A DNA stretch of 41,193 bases. It comes from Desulfuromonadales bacterium. Its GTDB lineage: Bacteria; Desulfobacterota; Desulfuromonadia; Desulfuromonadales; JACZKF01. Position numbers and translations under genes: made by a program. How positions within the stretch are numbered: the first letter of the stretch is position 1; every line of letters starts with the position of its first letter. Shown here piece by piece: positions 19,001 to 26,117 of the stretch. The DNA lies in assembly GCA_029289095.1 (NCBI GenBank), contig JARFUG010000020.1:1-41193 (forward strand), read 5' to 3'. The notes under the pieces are model-generated. The model worked only from the letters and a program-made list of their open reading frames with translations. It had not been told where the DNA came from and ran no database searches.

Positions 19001-19483
19001 CACATTGCAGAAGGTCAACACTTCGTTGACCCGAGCGCTGTCGAGGACGGGAACCTTGCGCAGCGCCGCCAGATACTCCTCCTCGTCAAAGCCCAGCTCG
19101 CGCGCCTGTCGGCGGAAGGTCTTTTCGTCGGGGGGCTCATAGAGGAACTGGGAGAGAAAGAGGGTGGCGAGGTGCACCCCCGCGACGATGATGGGGAGCC
19201 CTATGTGGTTCAGACCGTTTCGGCAGCGTGCCTCCAGGAGGGAATGTTCGGCTGCCCTGTCCTTGGCCAGGTCGCCTATCTTCGTATCGCTTTCGAGGCA
19301 GTACTGAGACGTGAGGGGATGGCTGCGATGGAAGCGGAAGCAGAGGTCTTGACGGCCGGAGGAGACGAGCACCCGCCCCTGCGGATCGATGACCTGGGCC
19401 GGCAAGCCGGAGCAGCGCCATATGCTTTTGGTCAACTCCTCCAGAATCGCGGAGTCGACGAAATCGGTGAGAGTCAGCGCCAT
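16097..19483 (-). CDS. Large orphan sensor histidine kinase: PocR-PAS-PAS-GAF-GAF-PAS-HisKA-HATPase
   Basis: An 1128-residue cytosolic kinase (no membrane segments seen). Order: PocR-type sensory domain (about 5-170), PAS with SEEKFRHLFQNANDAL (about 187-300), a second PAS (310-420), two tandem GAF domains (about 432-600 and 608-772) that are clear duplicates of each other (STRF/STRM, GVDRAY/GVDRCY, SNTHE, GFDAV in both), and a third PAS (785-895). Then comes HisKA with phospho-acceptor His913 in AAHELRTP, and an HATPase with N-box Asn1033 and DEGVGM (1061-1066). Start ATG 19483 is preferred: AGGGGA lies upstream, and the longer frame starts at a TTG. No response regulator is adjacent, so the partner is unknown. 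Confidence 0.9.
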   Translation of the reverse strand: MALTLTDFVDSAILEELTKSIWRCSGLPAQVIDPQGRVLVSSGRQDLCFRFHRSHPLTSQYCLESDTKIGDLAKDRAAEHSLLEARCRNGLNHIGLPIIVAGVHLATLFLSQFLYEPPDEKTFRRQARELGFDEEEYLAALRKVPVLDSARVNEVLTFCNVLVRLVNEMGTREASLLASKERLLKSEEKFRHLFQNANDALFIIGPSGRILDVNEMACARLGYSRRELLRRQVKDIDSNVIAKDAELQVQFILKEGTAVFETEHTSRDGRKIPVEISARKIEIEERPAILCIARDLTERKRVEAALRESEERFRNVIDSTPLGVHLYQLVGEELILTGANPAADAILGIAHVPLFGRTLEEAFPPLRLTEIPARYREVCRGTRWQSLEVPYEDEISGIFEVHAFPTGAGRMAVLFADISERKKWESDLLYRERFEALIAAISTRFMEGEPSDLDKNIESALHDLVEFAGVDRAYLFRLSEDGERMSNTHEACSPETSCEIEHLQELPVSDFPWLIGKLRARKIVHIPRISELPPEAAKERAHFAEQQIQSMISVPVLIKGDLGGIVGFDAVHAEKAWDERDIVLLRTFGDLVGSALERRLATDSLEYRARLDHLVATLSTRMLNLEPESVDTAIEAALSEIGSFVGVDRCYVFQFSDDGDRFSNTHEWCAAQITSFKGELQNLPTSRFPWIFGKIFRGETIVVSDTADLDAKAERDEFERQRIRSILCVPMLIEGRVIGFIGFDAVRQKKKWQDDIVLLLRLVGEFFANALERRRKDRELRQAQEQISAILRSLRAGLVGVDRQGRIILLNRPAAKILGLEATDTRGRLIGEFPIEPALRRQIDSVLAGRRPEAVEWTLPSRGGAPTCSIRARTDAVRSDRRKRSGAITLLQDVTNEREIDRLKSEFISTAAHELRTPLASVLGYAELLLNQETFGSFTFEEEREFLEEIYKKAESLTELINDLLDLSRIESGQLVRLTLSATSIGPLIEEVVEDFRRRNPHHRFESRLPIDLPEISFDAAKIRQVMENLLGNAVKFSPPGSRIKVEIAMHPDRAEIVVEDEGVGMRPEVLEHVFDKFYRGSADSAVSGIGLGMTIVKNIVEAHGGTIRVESSPGKGTRVVFALPLKG

Positions 19484-19613
19484 GCAGGTGTTTCCCCTGG
19501 AGCGGATCTCTTTCAGTCGAGCGTGACGTGGTTCCCTCGGAATTGCCGGGAACTTCTTCAATTATGGCATGAAAGAGAATTTTTTCTCCCCGGCAGAGTT
19601 GCCTCTCAGGTGC

Positions 19614-19633
19614 TAGACAGACAAGTCTGTCTA
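19614..19633. promoter_or_regulatory. TetR operator 1, upstream of the HAD gene
   Basis: TAGACAGAC-AA-GTCTGTCTA is a perfect 9-bp inverted repeat around two bases. The same core ACAGAC-NN-GTCTG recurs before the TetR and OsmC genes. It overlaps a likely promoter: TAGACA could act as -35, and TATGAT or TATGGT just downstream as -10. Binding would block transcription of the HAD gene. Confidence 0.65.
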
Positions 19634-19716
19634 TGATATGGTGTAATCAGATCGGAAGATAAACAGGCGGCAGATAACCGAGACCTGAAACAAGCACGGA
19701 GTGAGGGAGAAGAAAA

Positions 19717-20199
19717 ATGGAAGCCGCAAGAGAATTGAAAAGAATGGATCAAACTCGAGCCGCTGAAGTCGGCGCAAAGATCCTCTTCCTTGACTTCGAC
19801 GACGTGCTCAATACGGCGACGACGTTGGAGCGGGGGGAACTCTTTGACCGCCCCAATGTCGAGGTTCTCAACACGGTGGTCGATCGCACCGGCGCCGCTA
19901 TCGTCGTCACGTCCATGTGGCGTATCGGGGCGAGTGTTGAAGAACTGGAGGAGATGCTCGTTACGGCCGGGGTCCACGCGAGGGGCCGCGTTGTCGGAGC
20001 GACGCCCTGTCTTGAGGACGGTCCCCGAGGCGAAGAAATCTCGGCATGGCTGCAGCAGGCCACCTTGCCGGTCGCCCAATTCGTCATTCTTGATGACCGC
20101 AGCGATATGGGAGCATTGGCCGAGCGACTCGTCCGGACCAACCCGCAATACGGTCTGGTCGGCTCGCAGGTGGACGAAATCGTCGCCAGGCTTCAATGA
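19717..20199 (+). CDS. HAD-fold protein of the TetR regulon
   Basis: A 160-residue protein with HAD motif I at residues 22-32 (ILFLDFDDVLN; Asp26, Asp28). Motif II-like VVTSMWR follows, and later FVILDDRSDMG. It resembles small single-domain HAD proteins that keep the D-x-D start and WR motif. The usual Gly after the second Asp (DxDGVLN) is Asp here. Substrate and reaction are unknown; phosphatase is the usual activity of the fold. GAGGGAGAAG precedes ATG 19717. An operator palindrome lies about 85 bp upstream and the tetR gene follows 57 bp downstream, so it belongs to the local TetR-controlled cluster. Confidence 0.75.
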   Translation: MEAARELKRMDQTRAAEVGAKILFLDFDDVLNTATTLERGELFDRPNVEVLNTVVDRTGAAIVVTSMWRIGASVEELEEMLVTAGVHARGRVVGATPCLEDGPRGEEISAWLQQATLPVAQFVILDDRSDMGALAERLVRTNPQYGLVGSQVDEIVARLQ

Positions 20200-20221
20200 T
20201 GGAAAAATAATTTCCCCCAAG

Positions 20222-20241
20222 TAGACAGACATGTCTGACTA
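20222..20241. promoter_or_regulatory. TetR operator 2, upstream of the tetR gene
   Basis: TAGACAGAC-AT-GTCTGACTA is a 9-bp inverted repeat with one mismatch, nearly identical to operator 1. It is followed by TATGATACGGT, as operator 1 is by TATGATATGGT. The site ends 15 bp before the tetR start codon and so should give autorepression. Confidence 0.65.
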
Positions 20242-20256
20242 TGATACGGTTACACC

Positions 20257-20844
20257 ATGAAGACGAAACGAAGCGATATAGCTCCCCGAGAGCGCATACT
20301 GAGCACGGCCGCCGACCTCTTTTTCCAGCAGGGGTACCGTGCGACGGGCATCAACGAGGTCATCGAGAAGTCGGGAGTCGCCAAGGCGACGTTCTACAAC
20401 CACTTTCCGACCAAAGAGGATCTGTGCCTGGCGTACCTGCAGGACAGAAACACATCGGAGTATGAGGCGATCACGGCCTACGTGCGCGACCACGATTCCC
20501 CAAGAGAACGGCTTCTTGCAGTGATCGAGTCGGTGGAGCCGTGGCTGCAGGCGAACAGGCTCCGAGGCTGCGCCTTTCTGAACATGGTTGCCGAAATCCC
20601 CGACCCCCGCAATCTGCTCAGGCGCGAAGGGCACAAGCACTACGAAAACCTGCGTCGCCTGGTGCGCGATCTGGCGAACGAACTGATTCAATCGGACCGG
20701 CAGACCTACGGCAAGTTCGACGCCGAGAGGCTGGCCGACGATTACCTGGTCATTTTGGGAGGAGCCATTGCCATGACGGAGATCTATCATGACATCTGGC
20801 CGGCGAGACAGGGGGTCGAGATGGTGAAACGTCTCCTCGAATGA
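20257..20844 (+). CDS. TetR/AcrR-family transcriptional regulator
   Basis: A 195-residue repressor. The N-terminal HTH spans about residues 8-55 (RERILSTAADLFFQQGY, then the recognition region VAKATFYNHFPTKEDL). The C-terminal ligand domain is of the type seen in regulators of electrophile or redox-stress genes (RGCAFLNMVAEI, with a single Cys in it). No ribosome site precedes ATG 20257, and the likely -10 (TATGAT 20240-20245 or TACGGT 20245-20250) puts the transcript start within about 5 bases of the ATG, suggesting (nearly) leaderless translation. Three similar palindromes before this gene and both neighbours are its likely operators. Confidence 0.88.
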   Translation: MKTKRSDIAPRERILSTAADLFFQQGYRATGINEVIEKSGVAKATFYNHFPTKEDLCLAYLQDRNTSEYEAITAYVRDHDSPRERLLAVIESVEPWLQANRLRGCAFLNMVAEIPDPRNLLRREGHKHYENLRRLVRDLANELIQSDRQTYGKFDAERLADDYLVILGGAIAMTEIYHDIWPARQGVEMVKRLLE

Positions 20845-20869
20845 GGATAGCGTTTTTTCGGTCCGAAAA

Positions 20870-20889
20870 TGAACAGACTGGTCTGTTCA
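20870..20889. promoter_or_regulatory. TetR operator 3, upstream of the OsmC gene
   Basis: TGAACAGAC-TG-GTCTGTTCA is a perfect 9-bp inverted repeat sharing the ACAGAC-NN-GTCTG core with operators 1 and 2. It lies between the tetR stop (20844) and the ribosome site of the OsmC gene (start 20911). An AATAAAC stretch directly follows it where the other two have TATGATA. Confidence 0.65.
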
Positions 20890-20910
20890 ATAAACAAATG
20901 GAGAAGAGAG

Positions 20911-21480
20911 ATGGAAACTGCGAAAGAGATGAAAACCGTCAATCAAATCAATGTGACTCAGCTCTTCGACACCATCGAAGTGATCAAAGACAACCCCGCC
21001 GTGGCCCAATTCAAATTCCGGGCGACGAACCGCTGGGCCGGTGGCGCCCACAACCGGGCCCGCGTCAAGGACTTTTACGGAGCCCTGCAGCAGGACGACT
21101 CCCGCGACGCGATGCACTTCGAGATCGACGAACCCCCCGTCCTTCTCGGAAGCAACAAGGGGCCGAACCCGGTCGAATATCTGCTGGTCGGGCTCTCGGG
21201 GTGCCTCACCACCGCCATGGTCGCCCACGCGGCGGCACGGGGAATCGAGATCCGGTCGATCGAATCGCGCTATGAAGGGGATCTCGACGTGCAGGGTTTT
21301 CTGGGGCTTTCCGAAACCGTCCCCGTCGGCTACCAGGAGATACGGATCTCTTTCAGGATTGAAGCCGACCTGAGCGAGCAGGAGAAGGAGGAGCTTCTGG
21401 CCATGGCCCAGAAATATTCACCGGTTTTCAACTCTCTCGCAAAACCGATCCCCCTCCAGGTCGATCTGGAACGATCCTGA
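20911..21480 (+). CDS. OsmC-family protein, second cysteine replaced
   Basis: A 189-residue OsmC/Ohr-superfamily protein. The core has GPNPVEYLLVGLSGC (Cys98) followed by LTTAMVAHAAARGI, as in peroxide-reducing members. The usual second cysteine, in a CPVxxTL-like motif, is Ser here (KYSPVFNSL, Ser170). A classical two-Cys peroxidase cycle is therefore unlikely; a one-Cys or non-peroxidase role is possible. ATG 20911 has GGAGAAGAG upstream; the longer frame would start inside the operator. It is the third gene with the ACAGAC palindrome, so probably induced together with the HAD and TetR genes. An intrinsic terminator follows. Confidence 0.85.
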   Translation: METAKEMKTVNQINVTQLFDTIEVIKDNPAVAQFKFRATNRWAGGAHNRARVKDFYGALQQDDSRDAMHFEIDEPPVLLGSNKGPNPVEYLLVGLSGCLTTAMVAHAAARGIEIRSIESRYEGDLDVQGFLGLSETVPVGYQEIRISFRIEADLSEQEKEELLAMAQKYSPVFNSLAKPIPLQVDLERS

Positions 21481-21492
21481 GCCGAGGACAGG

Positions 21493-21530
21493 AAAGGCTG
21501 TGGCTGGCGAGAATGCAGACACAGCCTTTT
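21493..21530 (+). terminator. Intrinsic terminator of the HAD-tetR-osmC cluster
   Basis: AAAGGCTGTG (21493-21502) pairs perfectly with CACAGCCTTT (21520-21529), with a 17-nt loop and a TTTT end. It lies 12 bp after the OsmC stop. Confidence 0.7.
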
Positions 21531-21700
21531 CGTCTCTTCCTTCGTCTTGCGCGTCCTGCGGGGGTGGCACTAAAATAAATCTGAATGCGTGAGAAGTTGG
21601 GAGTTGCTCCTTCCTCTTCACGCCTCACTCCTCGCCAAACGACAGATGAAAAACCACAAAACCAGGCATTGAGTAATACTCACGGATTCTGGATAACTTT

Positions 21701-22033
21701 ATGAGCAAGGTGATCGAGTTTCCCACCAGAGAGAAGAAGATGGAGAAGCTCCTGCGAGAGCAGCTCCCCTTTGAGCTTCCTTCCGAGGCGATCGAGGACC
21801 TCGCCGCCGAACTGCGCCGTGCGGCCGAAAAGATCGACGCGCGCCCGAAATCGTTCAACCTGCTCTTCCCTCATACCTGTTCGAGGAACGACATGGAATT
21901 CGTCACCCGCCAGGTGGAGGAAATCGTCGCAGAGCTGATGGATGTGATCAAGGGGGAGGAGGGGGAGATCTTCAACCTCATCATCCGCTACCACCTTCTC
22001 CTGCACGAGGCGCGTCAGAGGCTCGAGAGCTGA
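21701..22033 (+). CDS. Small conserved-looking protein of unknown function
   Basis: A 110-residue soluble, helix-rich protein (long amphipathic segments such as EAIEDLAAELRRAAEKIDA and VTRQVEEIVAELMDVIKG). No family recognised. ATG 21701 lacks a strong ribosome site (only GGATAA nearby). A weak promoter-like pair, TTGAGT (21669) and GATAAC (21692) spaced 17 bp, would start the transcript within a few bases of the ATG, so it too may be leaderless. Third-position G/C bias over the whole length supports a real gene. Its stop lies one base from the stop of the convergent EamA gene. Confidence 0.65.
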   Translation: MSKVIEFPTREKKMEKLLREQLPFELPSEAIEDLAAELRRAAEKIDARPKSFNLLFPHTCSRNDMEFVTRQVEEIVAELMDVIKGEEGEIFNLIIRYHLLLHEARQRLES

Positions 22034-22034
22034 G

Positions 22035-22895
22035 TCAGAGCTGGAGAAAAAAGACCGCCACGAGGGTCAGGCCGATGCCGACCACCTTCGGGCGACTGAC
22101 GCTTTCACGGTAGAGCAGAACCGACAGGACGATGGCGATCATGAAGTGCATGCCGGTGATCAGAGAGATCATCGAGAGGGGGCCCGTGGCCAGGGCGCTC
22201 AGGAAGGCATAGAAACCGAAGAAATTGAGAAGGCCCATCACCACCCCGATCTTCACCGCTTCGCCGGGGCTCGCCCCGGCTTTTTTTCTCCCCCATTTGC
22301 GATTGATCGCCAGAGAGAAAAAGGTCGCCAGCAGGTAGGACAGGGCCATGAATCCGGCCTTGCTGGTGGATATGGCTGCGAGTTTGCTGGAGATCGCCGC
22401 AACGGCGCCGCACAGGACGCACACGGCGATGAAGAGCAGTCCGGACCCGGCGCTCCCCTCAGGCCTCGTCTCGCTCCCCGCCTCCCCGGCAAGGACCGCC
22501 ACGACGGAGAAGCCCATCAGGATGCCGATCCATTGGAACGGGTTCGGCCGCTCGTTGAAAAAGAAGATCGAAAAGAGGATCACCACAAGGATGCTCAGGC
22601 GCGTGAGGGGGAAAGTAATGCCGGCGGGCAGATGCCGCAGGGCTTCCATGTGGGCGACGGTGGCGAAGGCGAAGGCGAGGCTGTTGATCACCGAAAGAAG
22701 AACGAGGGAGGTCATGTCGCCCGTCGGCTCCCCCGAGACGAAAAAGACCGCGGCGCTCATCACGGTGACGGTCCCCATGAAGACGGCGGTGGTCAATGAG
22801 GAGCAGCATTTGCGCTCTGCCGCGACCTTGTAGAGGAAACGCTGGGTCCCCAGAAGCAGAAGGGCCGCTATGCTTAAAAGGTACCACTCGGGCAT
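22035..22895 (-). CDS. EamA/DMT-family transporter
   Basis: A 286-residue inner-membrane protein with about ten hydrophobic segments in two EamA repeats. The first includes RLSILVVILFSIFFFNERP and the second HFMIAIVLSVLLYRESVSRP; the helix-Glu-Arg motif before each repeat's last helix is typical. DMT proteins export or import small metabolites; substrate unknown. The frame extends upstream to an ATG at 22949, but that start has no ribosome site, and MPEWYLL at 22895 (AAGAG 5 bp upstream) puts the first helix at the N-terminus. It is the last gene of a minus-strand run with the hydrolase, DUF4149 and sialidase-like genes. Confidence 0.82.
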   Translation of the reverse strand: MPEWYLLSIAALLLLGTQRFLYKVAAERKCCSSLTTAVFMGTVTVMSAAVFFVSGEPTGDMTSLVLLSVINSLAFAFATVAHMEALRHLPAGITFPLTRLSILVVILFSIFFFNERPNPFQWIGILMGFSVVAVLAGEAGSETRPEGSAGSGLLFIAVCVLCGAVAAISSKLAAISTSKAGFMALSYLLATFFSLAINRKWGRKKAGASPGEAVKIGVVMGLLNFFGFYAFLSALATGPLSMISLITGMHFMIAIVLSVLLYRESVSRPKVVGIGLTLVAVFFLQL

Positions 22896-23097
22896 GAAGG
22901 CTCTTGACTGCAAGTCGTGTGGGGTTCGCTTCACGCTGCCGGAGGCCATTCAACGGAAGCGTACCTTGTTTTTTAACACTAATTTAAAACTTTATCGATA
23001 CTAAAAAATTGCGCCCCGAAATTTCTCCTTGCCACCGGTCTGTCCGGCAGGGGCTGCATCGGGAGAGGATCCTGCGGGAGATGTTTGAAGTGCTGGC

Positions 23098-23853
23098 CTA
23101 TCTTCCCAGGCTGCCGATGAAATTCGCCAGTTCCTGGAAGTACTCCCGGGCGTTGGCGAGCAGGATGGTGTTGTGATCCCCCCGGGCGAAGATCTTCAGC
23201 CTCTTCTCCCCCGCCGCCCAGAGATGGAGTCGCTCGCCGTGGCTGACGTCGACCAGGTCGTCGTTGCGGGCATGCATGACCAGCACCGGCCCCGGGAAGC
23301 GGGAGAGCTTCTGCCGGTGGTCGAGGCGTCGCGCAACGGCGGCGGCCATCTCCTCCGCGCTCACTCCCAGTTCGGCCGGCCGCATGCGCAGCAGCAGACG
23401 CTCGAGAACGTCGGCGACGCCGCTCTCCAGCACCAACCCGGCGGCTTGCGGAAAACGGGCCGCCGCCTCGATGGCGAAGATGGAGCCGACCGAGCGGCCG
23501 AAAAAGATCAGCCGCCGGGGATCTCCTGCCGCCCGCACGATCGCCTCCACATCGCCGAGCATGCGCCCGAGCTGGGGCTCCCCTTCGGAGCGCCCGTAAC
23601 CGCGAAACTCCGCCAGCAGGCAGTTGCACCCCATGCGGCCGACGATCTCGACGAAATCCCCCAGGTAGTCGTCGGCGATCTCGCCGTTGCCGTGGAAATG
23701 AACCAGTGTGCGGGCGTCGGGGTCGACCTGGTGGAGGTGGCAGGCAAGGCGCACGTCACCGGCATCGACCCAGAGCGGATCGGGCAGAGTTCCCCGGCGG
23801 GGGAAGAAGTAGCGCTGCGAAATCAGGGGGTGATCGAGGAGGTCGTCGGTCAT
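23098..23853 (-). CDS. Alpha/beta-fold hydrolase
   Basis: A 251-residue cytosolic serine hydrolase. LVHFHGNGE carries the oxyanion HGNG, the nucleophile elbow is GRSVGS, the acid is in HARNDDLV and the catalytic His in GDHNTI near the C-terminus, so the triad is complete. It resembles BEM46/YqkD-type hydrolases (peptidase S9-like fold), whose substrates are mostly unknown. The start is supported by AGGAG 6 bp upstream. It lies between the DUF4149 gene (78 bp upstream) and EamA, all on the minus strand. Confidence 0.85.
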   Translation of the reverse strand: MTDDLLDHPLISQRYFFPRRGTLPDPLWVDAGDVRLACHLHQVDPDARTLVHFHGNGEIADDYLGDFVEIVGRMGCNCLLAEFRGYGRSEGEPQLGRMLGDVEAIVRAAGDPRRLIFFGRSVGSIFAIEAAARFPQAAGLVLESGVADVLERLLLRMRPAELGVSAEEMAAAVARRLDHRQKLSRFPGPVLVMHARNDDLVDVSHGERLHLWAAGEKRLKIFARGDHNTILLANAREYFQELANFIGSLGR

Positions 23854-23931
23854 CGGCAGCTCCTGTGGGGGAAGATCTCATGTTTCAGGGCGGAGCGATC
23901 CTAACACAGTCGTGCGGTTTGCGCCGTGGAA

Positions 23932-24372
23932 TCAATAAAGGATGATCAGAACCACACCCCCTGCGAAGACGCCAAGATTGCACACTGCAGAGACGGCGTG
24001 CAGTTTTGAGAACTGCCGTCTTGCCGGATGGTCCTTCGAGGTGGTCTCAAAAGAGGGGATCTCCTTCTTCAGGGCGCTCGCTCGCGGCTCGATGAACAAC
24101 CCCTGGAAAGCGGTTGCAATCAGCATCAGGATCAGAATGGACAGTGAAACGGTGAAGTGAGGGCCGCGCTGCAGCAGCAGGAAGACCAGAGCGACGGCGC
24201 CGCAGGCGAAACCCCAGCGGAAATAGCCGGGGAACAGGACGCCGACGATGCGGGCCGCCACGTCCCGAGGCTGTGTTTTGAAGAGGGTGGGGGTAAGGAC
24301 GAAGGTAAAGAGGGCGACTCCTCCGACCCAGAAGGAAATGGCAAGGCGGAAAAGGATAGTGCTGAGGCTCAT
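23932..24372 (-). CDS. DUF4149 membrane protein
   Basis: A 146-residue protein with four hydrophobic segments. The first has the typical FRLAISFWVGGVALFTFVLTP, then VGVLFPGYFRWGFACGAVAL; the last is VCNLGVFAGGVVLIIL, preceded by KLHAVSAV. This is the DUF4149 pattern. Function unknown; inner membrane predicted. AAAGGAG lies 7 bp before the start. It is 51 bp downstream of the sialidase-like gene and probably co-transcribed with it. Confidence 0.8.
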   Translation of the reverse strand: MSLSTILFRLAISFWVGGVALFTFVLTPTLFKTQPRDVAARIVGVLFPGYFRWGFACGAVALVFLLLQRGPHFTVSLSILILMLIATAFQGLFIEPRASALKKEIPSFETTSKDHPARRQFSKLHAVSAVCNLGVFAGGVVLIILY

Positions 24373-24423
24373 CTATCGGCTCCTTTCACTCGGTTTGGAC
24401 CTCTTGTGCCGCAGCGATAAAAC

Positions 24424-25758
24424 TCAGCGCCGGGCGGCCTCCCCGCGGATGAGCCAGATGCTGCTCCTCTCGTTTGTCCTGAAGGTGCTGTGGACGACGG
24501 CGATCGCTCCTTCCTGGTTCGCGGCGATCTTCTTCATCAGCAGCCCCTGCCTGCCGCCCCCCGAACCGTGGGCGGGGTCGATGCTCCCGGGAATTTCCTC
24601 AGGAGGCGCGAACGTGCGCCCGCCGTTCTGCGAGAAGGTGAACCCGAGGCCGACCGGGTAGCTGACCGGTTCGGGAAAGAGCTCCCAGATGACGTAGAGG
24701 CTTCCGCCGGCCGTGCTCAGCCCCGGAAAGTTGACGCTCTGCCATCTGCCCGTCGCTTCGGCGATCGTCCTCGGCTCTTCGAAGTTCTCCTCCCCACTGC
24801 TCAGGCGGGTGTACCGGATGTGATAGCGCTCGAGGGGGCCGGTCGGGCTCTCGGCATAGACGAGGTGGACAGTTCCCTCCTCATCCGCGACGATCTTCGG
24901 CCCCTCGGCGTGGCCGCTTCCCGGGGCGACGGTGCGCGGCTCGCCGAAGGAGAGGCCGTGATCGATCGAGGTCGCGAAGTGGATGTTGCCGCTGCGGTCC
25001 TCCCCGACGGTCCACGCAAGATGGACCGAGCCCTCCGGCCCCACGGCGAGGGAAGGGGCGCGGGCAGGGATGCGCTCGGTCCCGGAAATGAGGAGCGGCT
25101 CCGAGAAGCTCTCCCCTGCATCGACGGAGCGGCTCAGTCGCAGCGCTCCTTCGTATTCGGTCCAGGCGGTGTAGAGATTTCCCTCAGGGCCGAGGGCGAT
25201 GTCGAGGCTCCCGTTGTGCCAGAAGTCCCTGGTGAGCCTTCCCTTGCCGGCGCCGGCGATGGTGTTGGAGAGATTGAGGGGAGGGGTGAAGCTTTTTCCG
25301 CCGTCGGCGGAGTGCGCGAAAAAGATCTCCCCGCCATGCGACCCGCCGGAAAAGACGATCTCCTGCCAGAGGATGAAGATCCTGTCCGGGTCGTCCGGCG
25401 CAATCGCCAATCTGGGCAGCCACGAAAAGATCTGCGGGCTTCGCGAGACGTTGACGGGGTTCTCGAACCTCTCAGCGCCGTCCGGCCCATAAAACTGGAA
25501 GAAGACGTCCTGGCGAGCCTGGTCGACCCAGGCAACACCGACACCGCCGTCCGCGGTGACGGCAACGGTCGGGTCATCCACATACCGGAAGTCCGACTCG
25601 TTCATCCGCCAGGGGCCGCGGAAAGCCTCGCCCGAGGCGACCTCGATCGGCTCCTGCCACTTCACTTCCATCGATTCGCCCTCCGCCGGCGCCGCGATGA
25701 CGGCGATCCCCAGAAGTGCGGCAACCCAGGAGCGTGCGCCGGGAAGAGTTGGTCTCAT
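24424..25758 (-). CDS. Exported sialidase-like BNR/Asp-box repeat protein
   Basis: A 444-residue protein with an N-terminal signal peptide (hydrophobic about 10-24, ending APAEG). At least four Asp-box repeats are visible: SADGGKSF, SVDAGESF, SIDHGLSF and SQNGGRTF, each followed by a beta-strand pattern. These mark a six-bladed propeller of the sialidase/exo-sialidase type. Asp boxes are structural and do not prove glycosidase activity; catalytic Arg and Tyr residues of true sialidases cannot be assigned by eye. Probably periplasmic or surface-exposed. It is the first gene of the minus-strand run toward EamA. Confidence 0.8.
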   Translation of the reverse strand: MRPTLPGARSWVAALLGIAVIAAPAEGESMEVKWQEPIEVASGEAFRGPWRMNESDFRYVDDPTVAVTADGGVGVAWVDQARQDVFFQFYGPDGAERFENPVNVSRSPQIFSWLPRLAIAPDDPDRIFILWQEIVFSGGSHGGEIFFAHSADGGKSFTPPLNLSNTIAGAGKGRLTRDFWHNGSLDIALGPEGNLYTAWTEYEGALRLSRSVDAGESFSEPLLISGTERIPARAPSLAVGPEGSVHLAWTVGEDRSGNIHFATSIDHGLSFGEPRTVAPGSGHAEGPKIVADEEGTVHLVYAESPTGPLERYHIRYTRLSSGEENFEEPRTIAEATGRWQSVNFPGLSTAGGSLYVIWELFPEPVSYPVGLGFTFSQNGGRTFAPPEEIPGSIDPAHGSGGGRQGLLMKKIAANQEGAIAVVHSTFRTNERSSIWLIRGEAARR

Positions 25759-25943
25759 GGCTGCTGTTCACCCCACCCTTTCGGTTGATATGACCAACAA
25801 AATAGCTTCCGGGGCAGGGTTGTCAAGCGGATGCCCGAGCGGCTGCGCGAGAAGGAAGCGGGCGGCGAGATGCAGCGCTTCTGCAGAATGGACCAGACAG
25901 GGTTCCGGATGTTTACGCCGCCATCCGGCAGGCGTCTTTTGCA

Positions 25944-25972
25944 TTGCCCTTTCTTTCATGAGGGGCTATCTT
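25944..25972 (+). promoter_or_regulatory. Possible promoter for the DUF2339 leader RNA
   Basis: TTGCCC (25944-25949) and TATCTT (25967-25972) are spaced 17 bp, each matching 4/6 of consensus. A transcript starting near 25979 would carry a leader of about 120 bases ending in the terminator at 26061-26100. Confidence 0.35.
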
Positions 25973-26060
25973 GATTCGGTTCGCCCCGAGGCATCGAGCT
26001 GCTCAAGGGATTCTAAACCCATCCGGCGGATTGAATTCTGCAGGAAGATACTCCTGATGC

Positions 26061-26100
26061 AAACCGCCTCGGCCGGATATGTCGGACAGGCGGTTTTTTT
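26061..26100 (+). terminator. Intrinsic terminator just before DUF2339: candidate attenuator
   Basis: AAACCGCCT (26061-26069) pairs with AGGCGGTTT (26088-26096), with an inner CCG/CGG pairing, and a run of seven T ends at 26100. It is only 17 bp before the start codon of DUF2339 and no plus-strand gene lies upstream for 3.9 kb. It therefore either attenuates this operon or ends a small RNA. An upstream GGCGG near 26030 could pair with CCGCC of the left arm as an antiterminator. Confidence 0.55.
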
Positions 26101-26117
26101 AATTTTCGGGAGGGTAG

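Larger units (their letters stand above)
25759..26117. other. 359-bp intergenic region between divergent genes
   Basis: No protein gene is supported here. It contains the upstream region of the sialidase-like gene (minus) and, on the plus strand, a promoter-like pair and an intrinsic terminator that ends 17 bp before the DUF2339 start codon (described separately). A tRNA-like fragment near 25827 was considered and rejected. Confidence 0.6.

Noticed and set aside
24490-25788. 432-codon plus-strand ORF opposite the sialidase-like gene
   Set aside because: No signal or motif; the minus strand has a signal peptide and four Asp boxes.
25827-25865. tRNA-like string (GATGCCCGAGCGGCTG) upstream of DUF2339
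   Set aside because: It resembles a Ser/Leu tRNA D-arm, but no acceptor, anticodon or T-arm can be folded around it.
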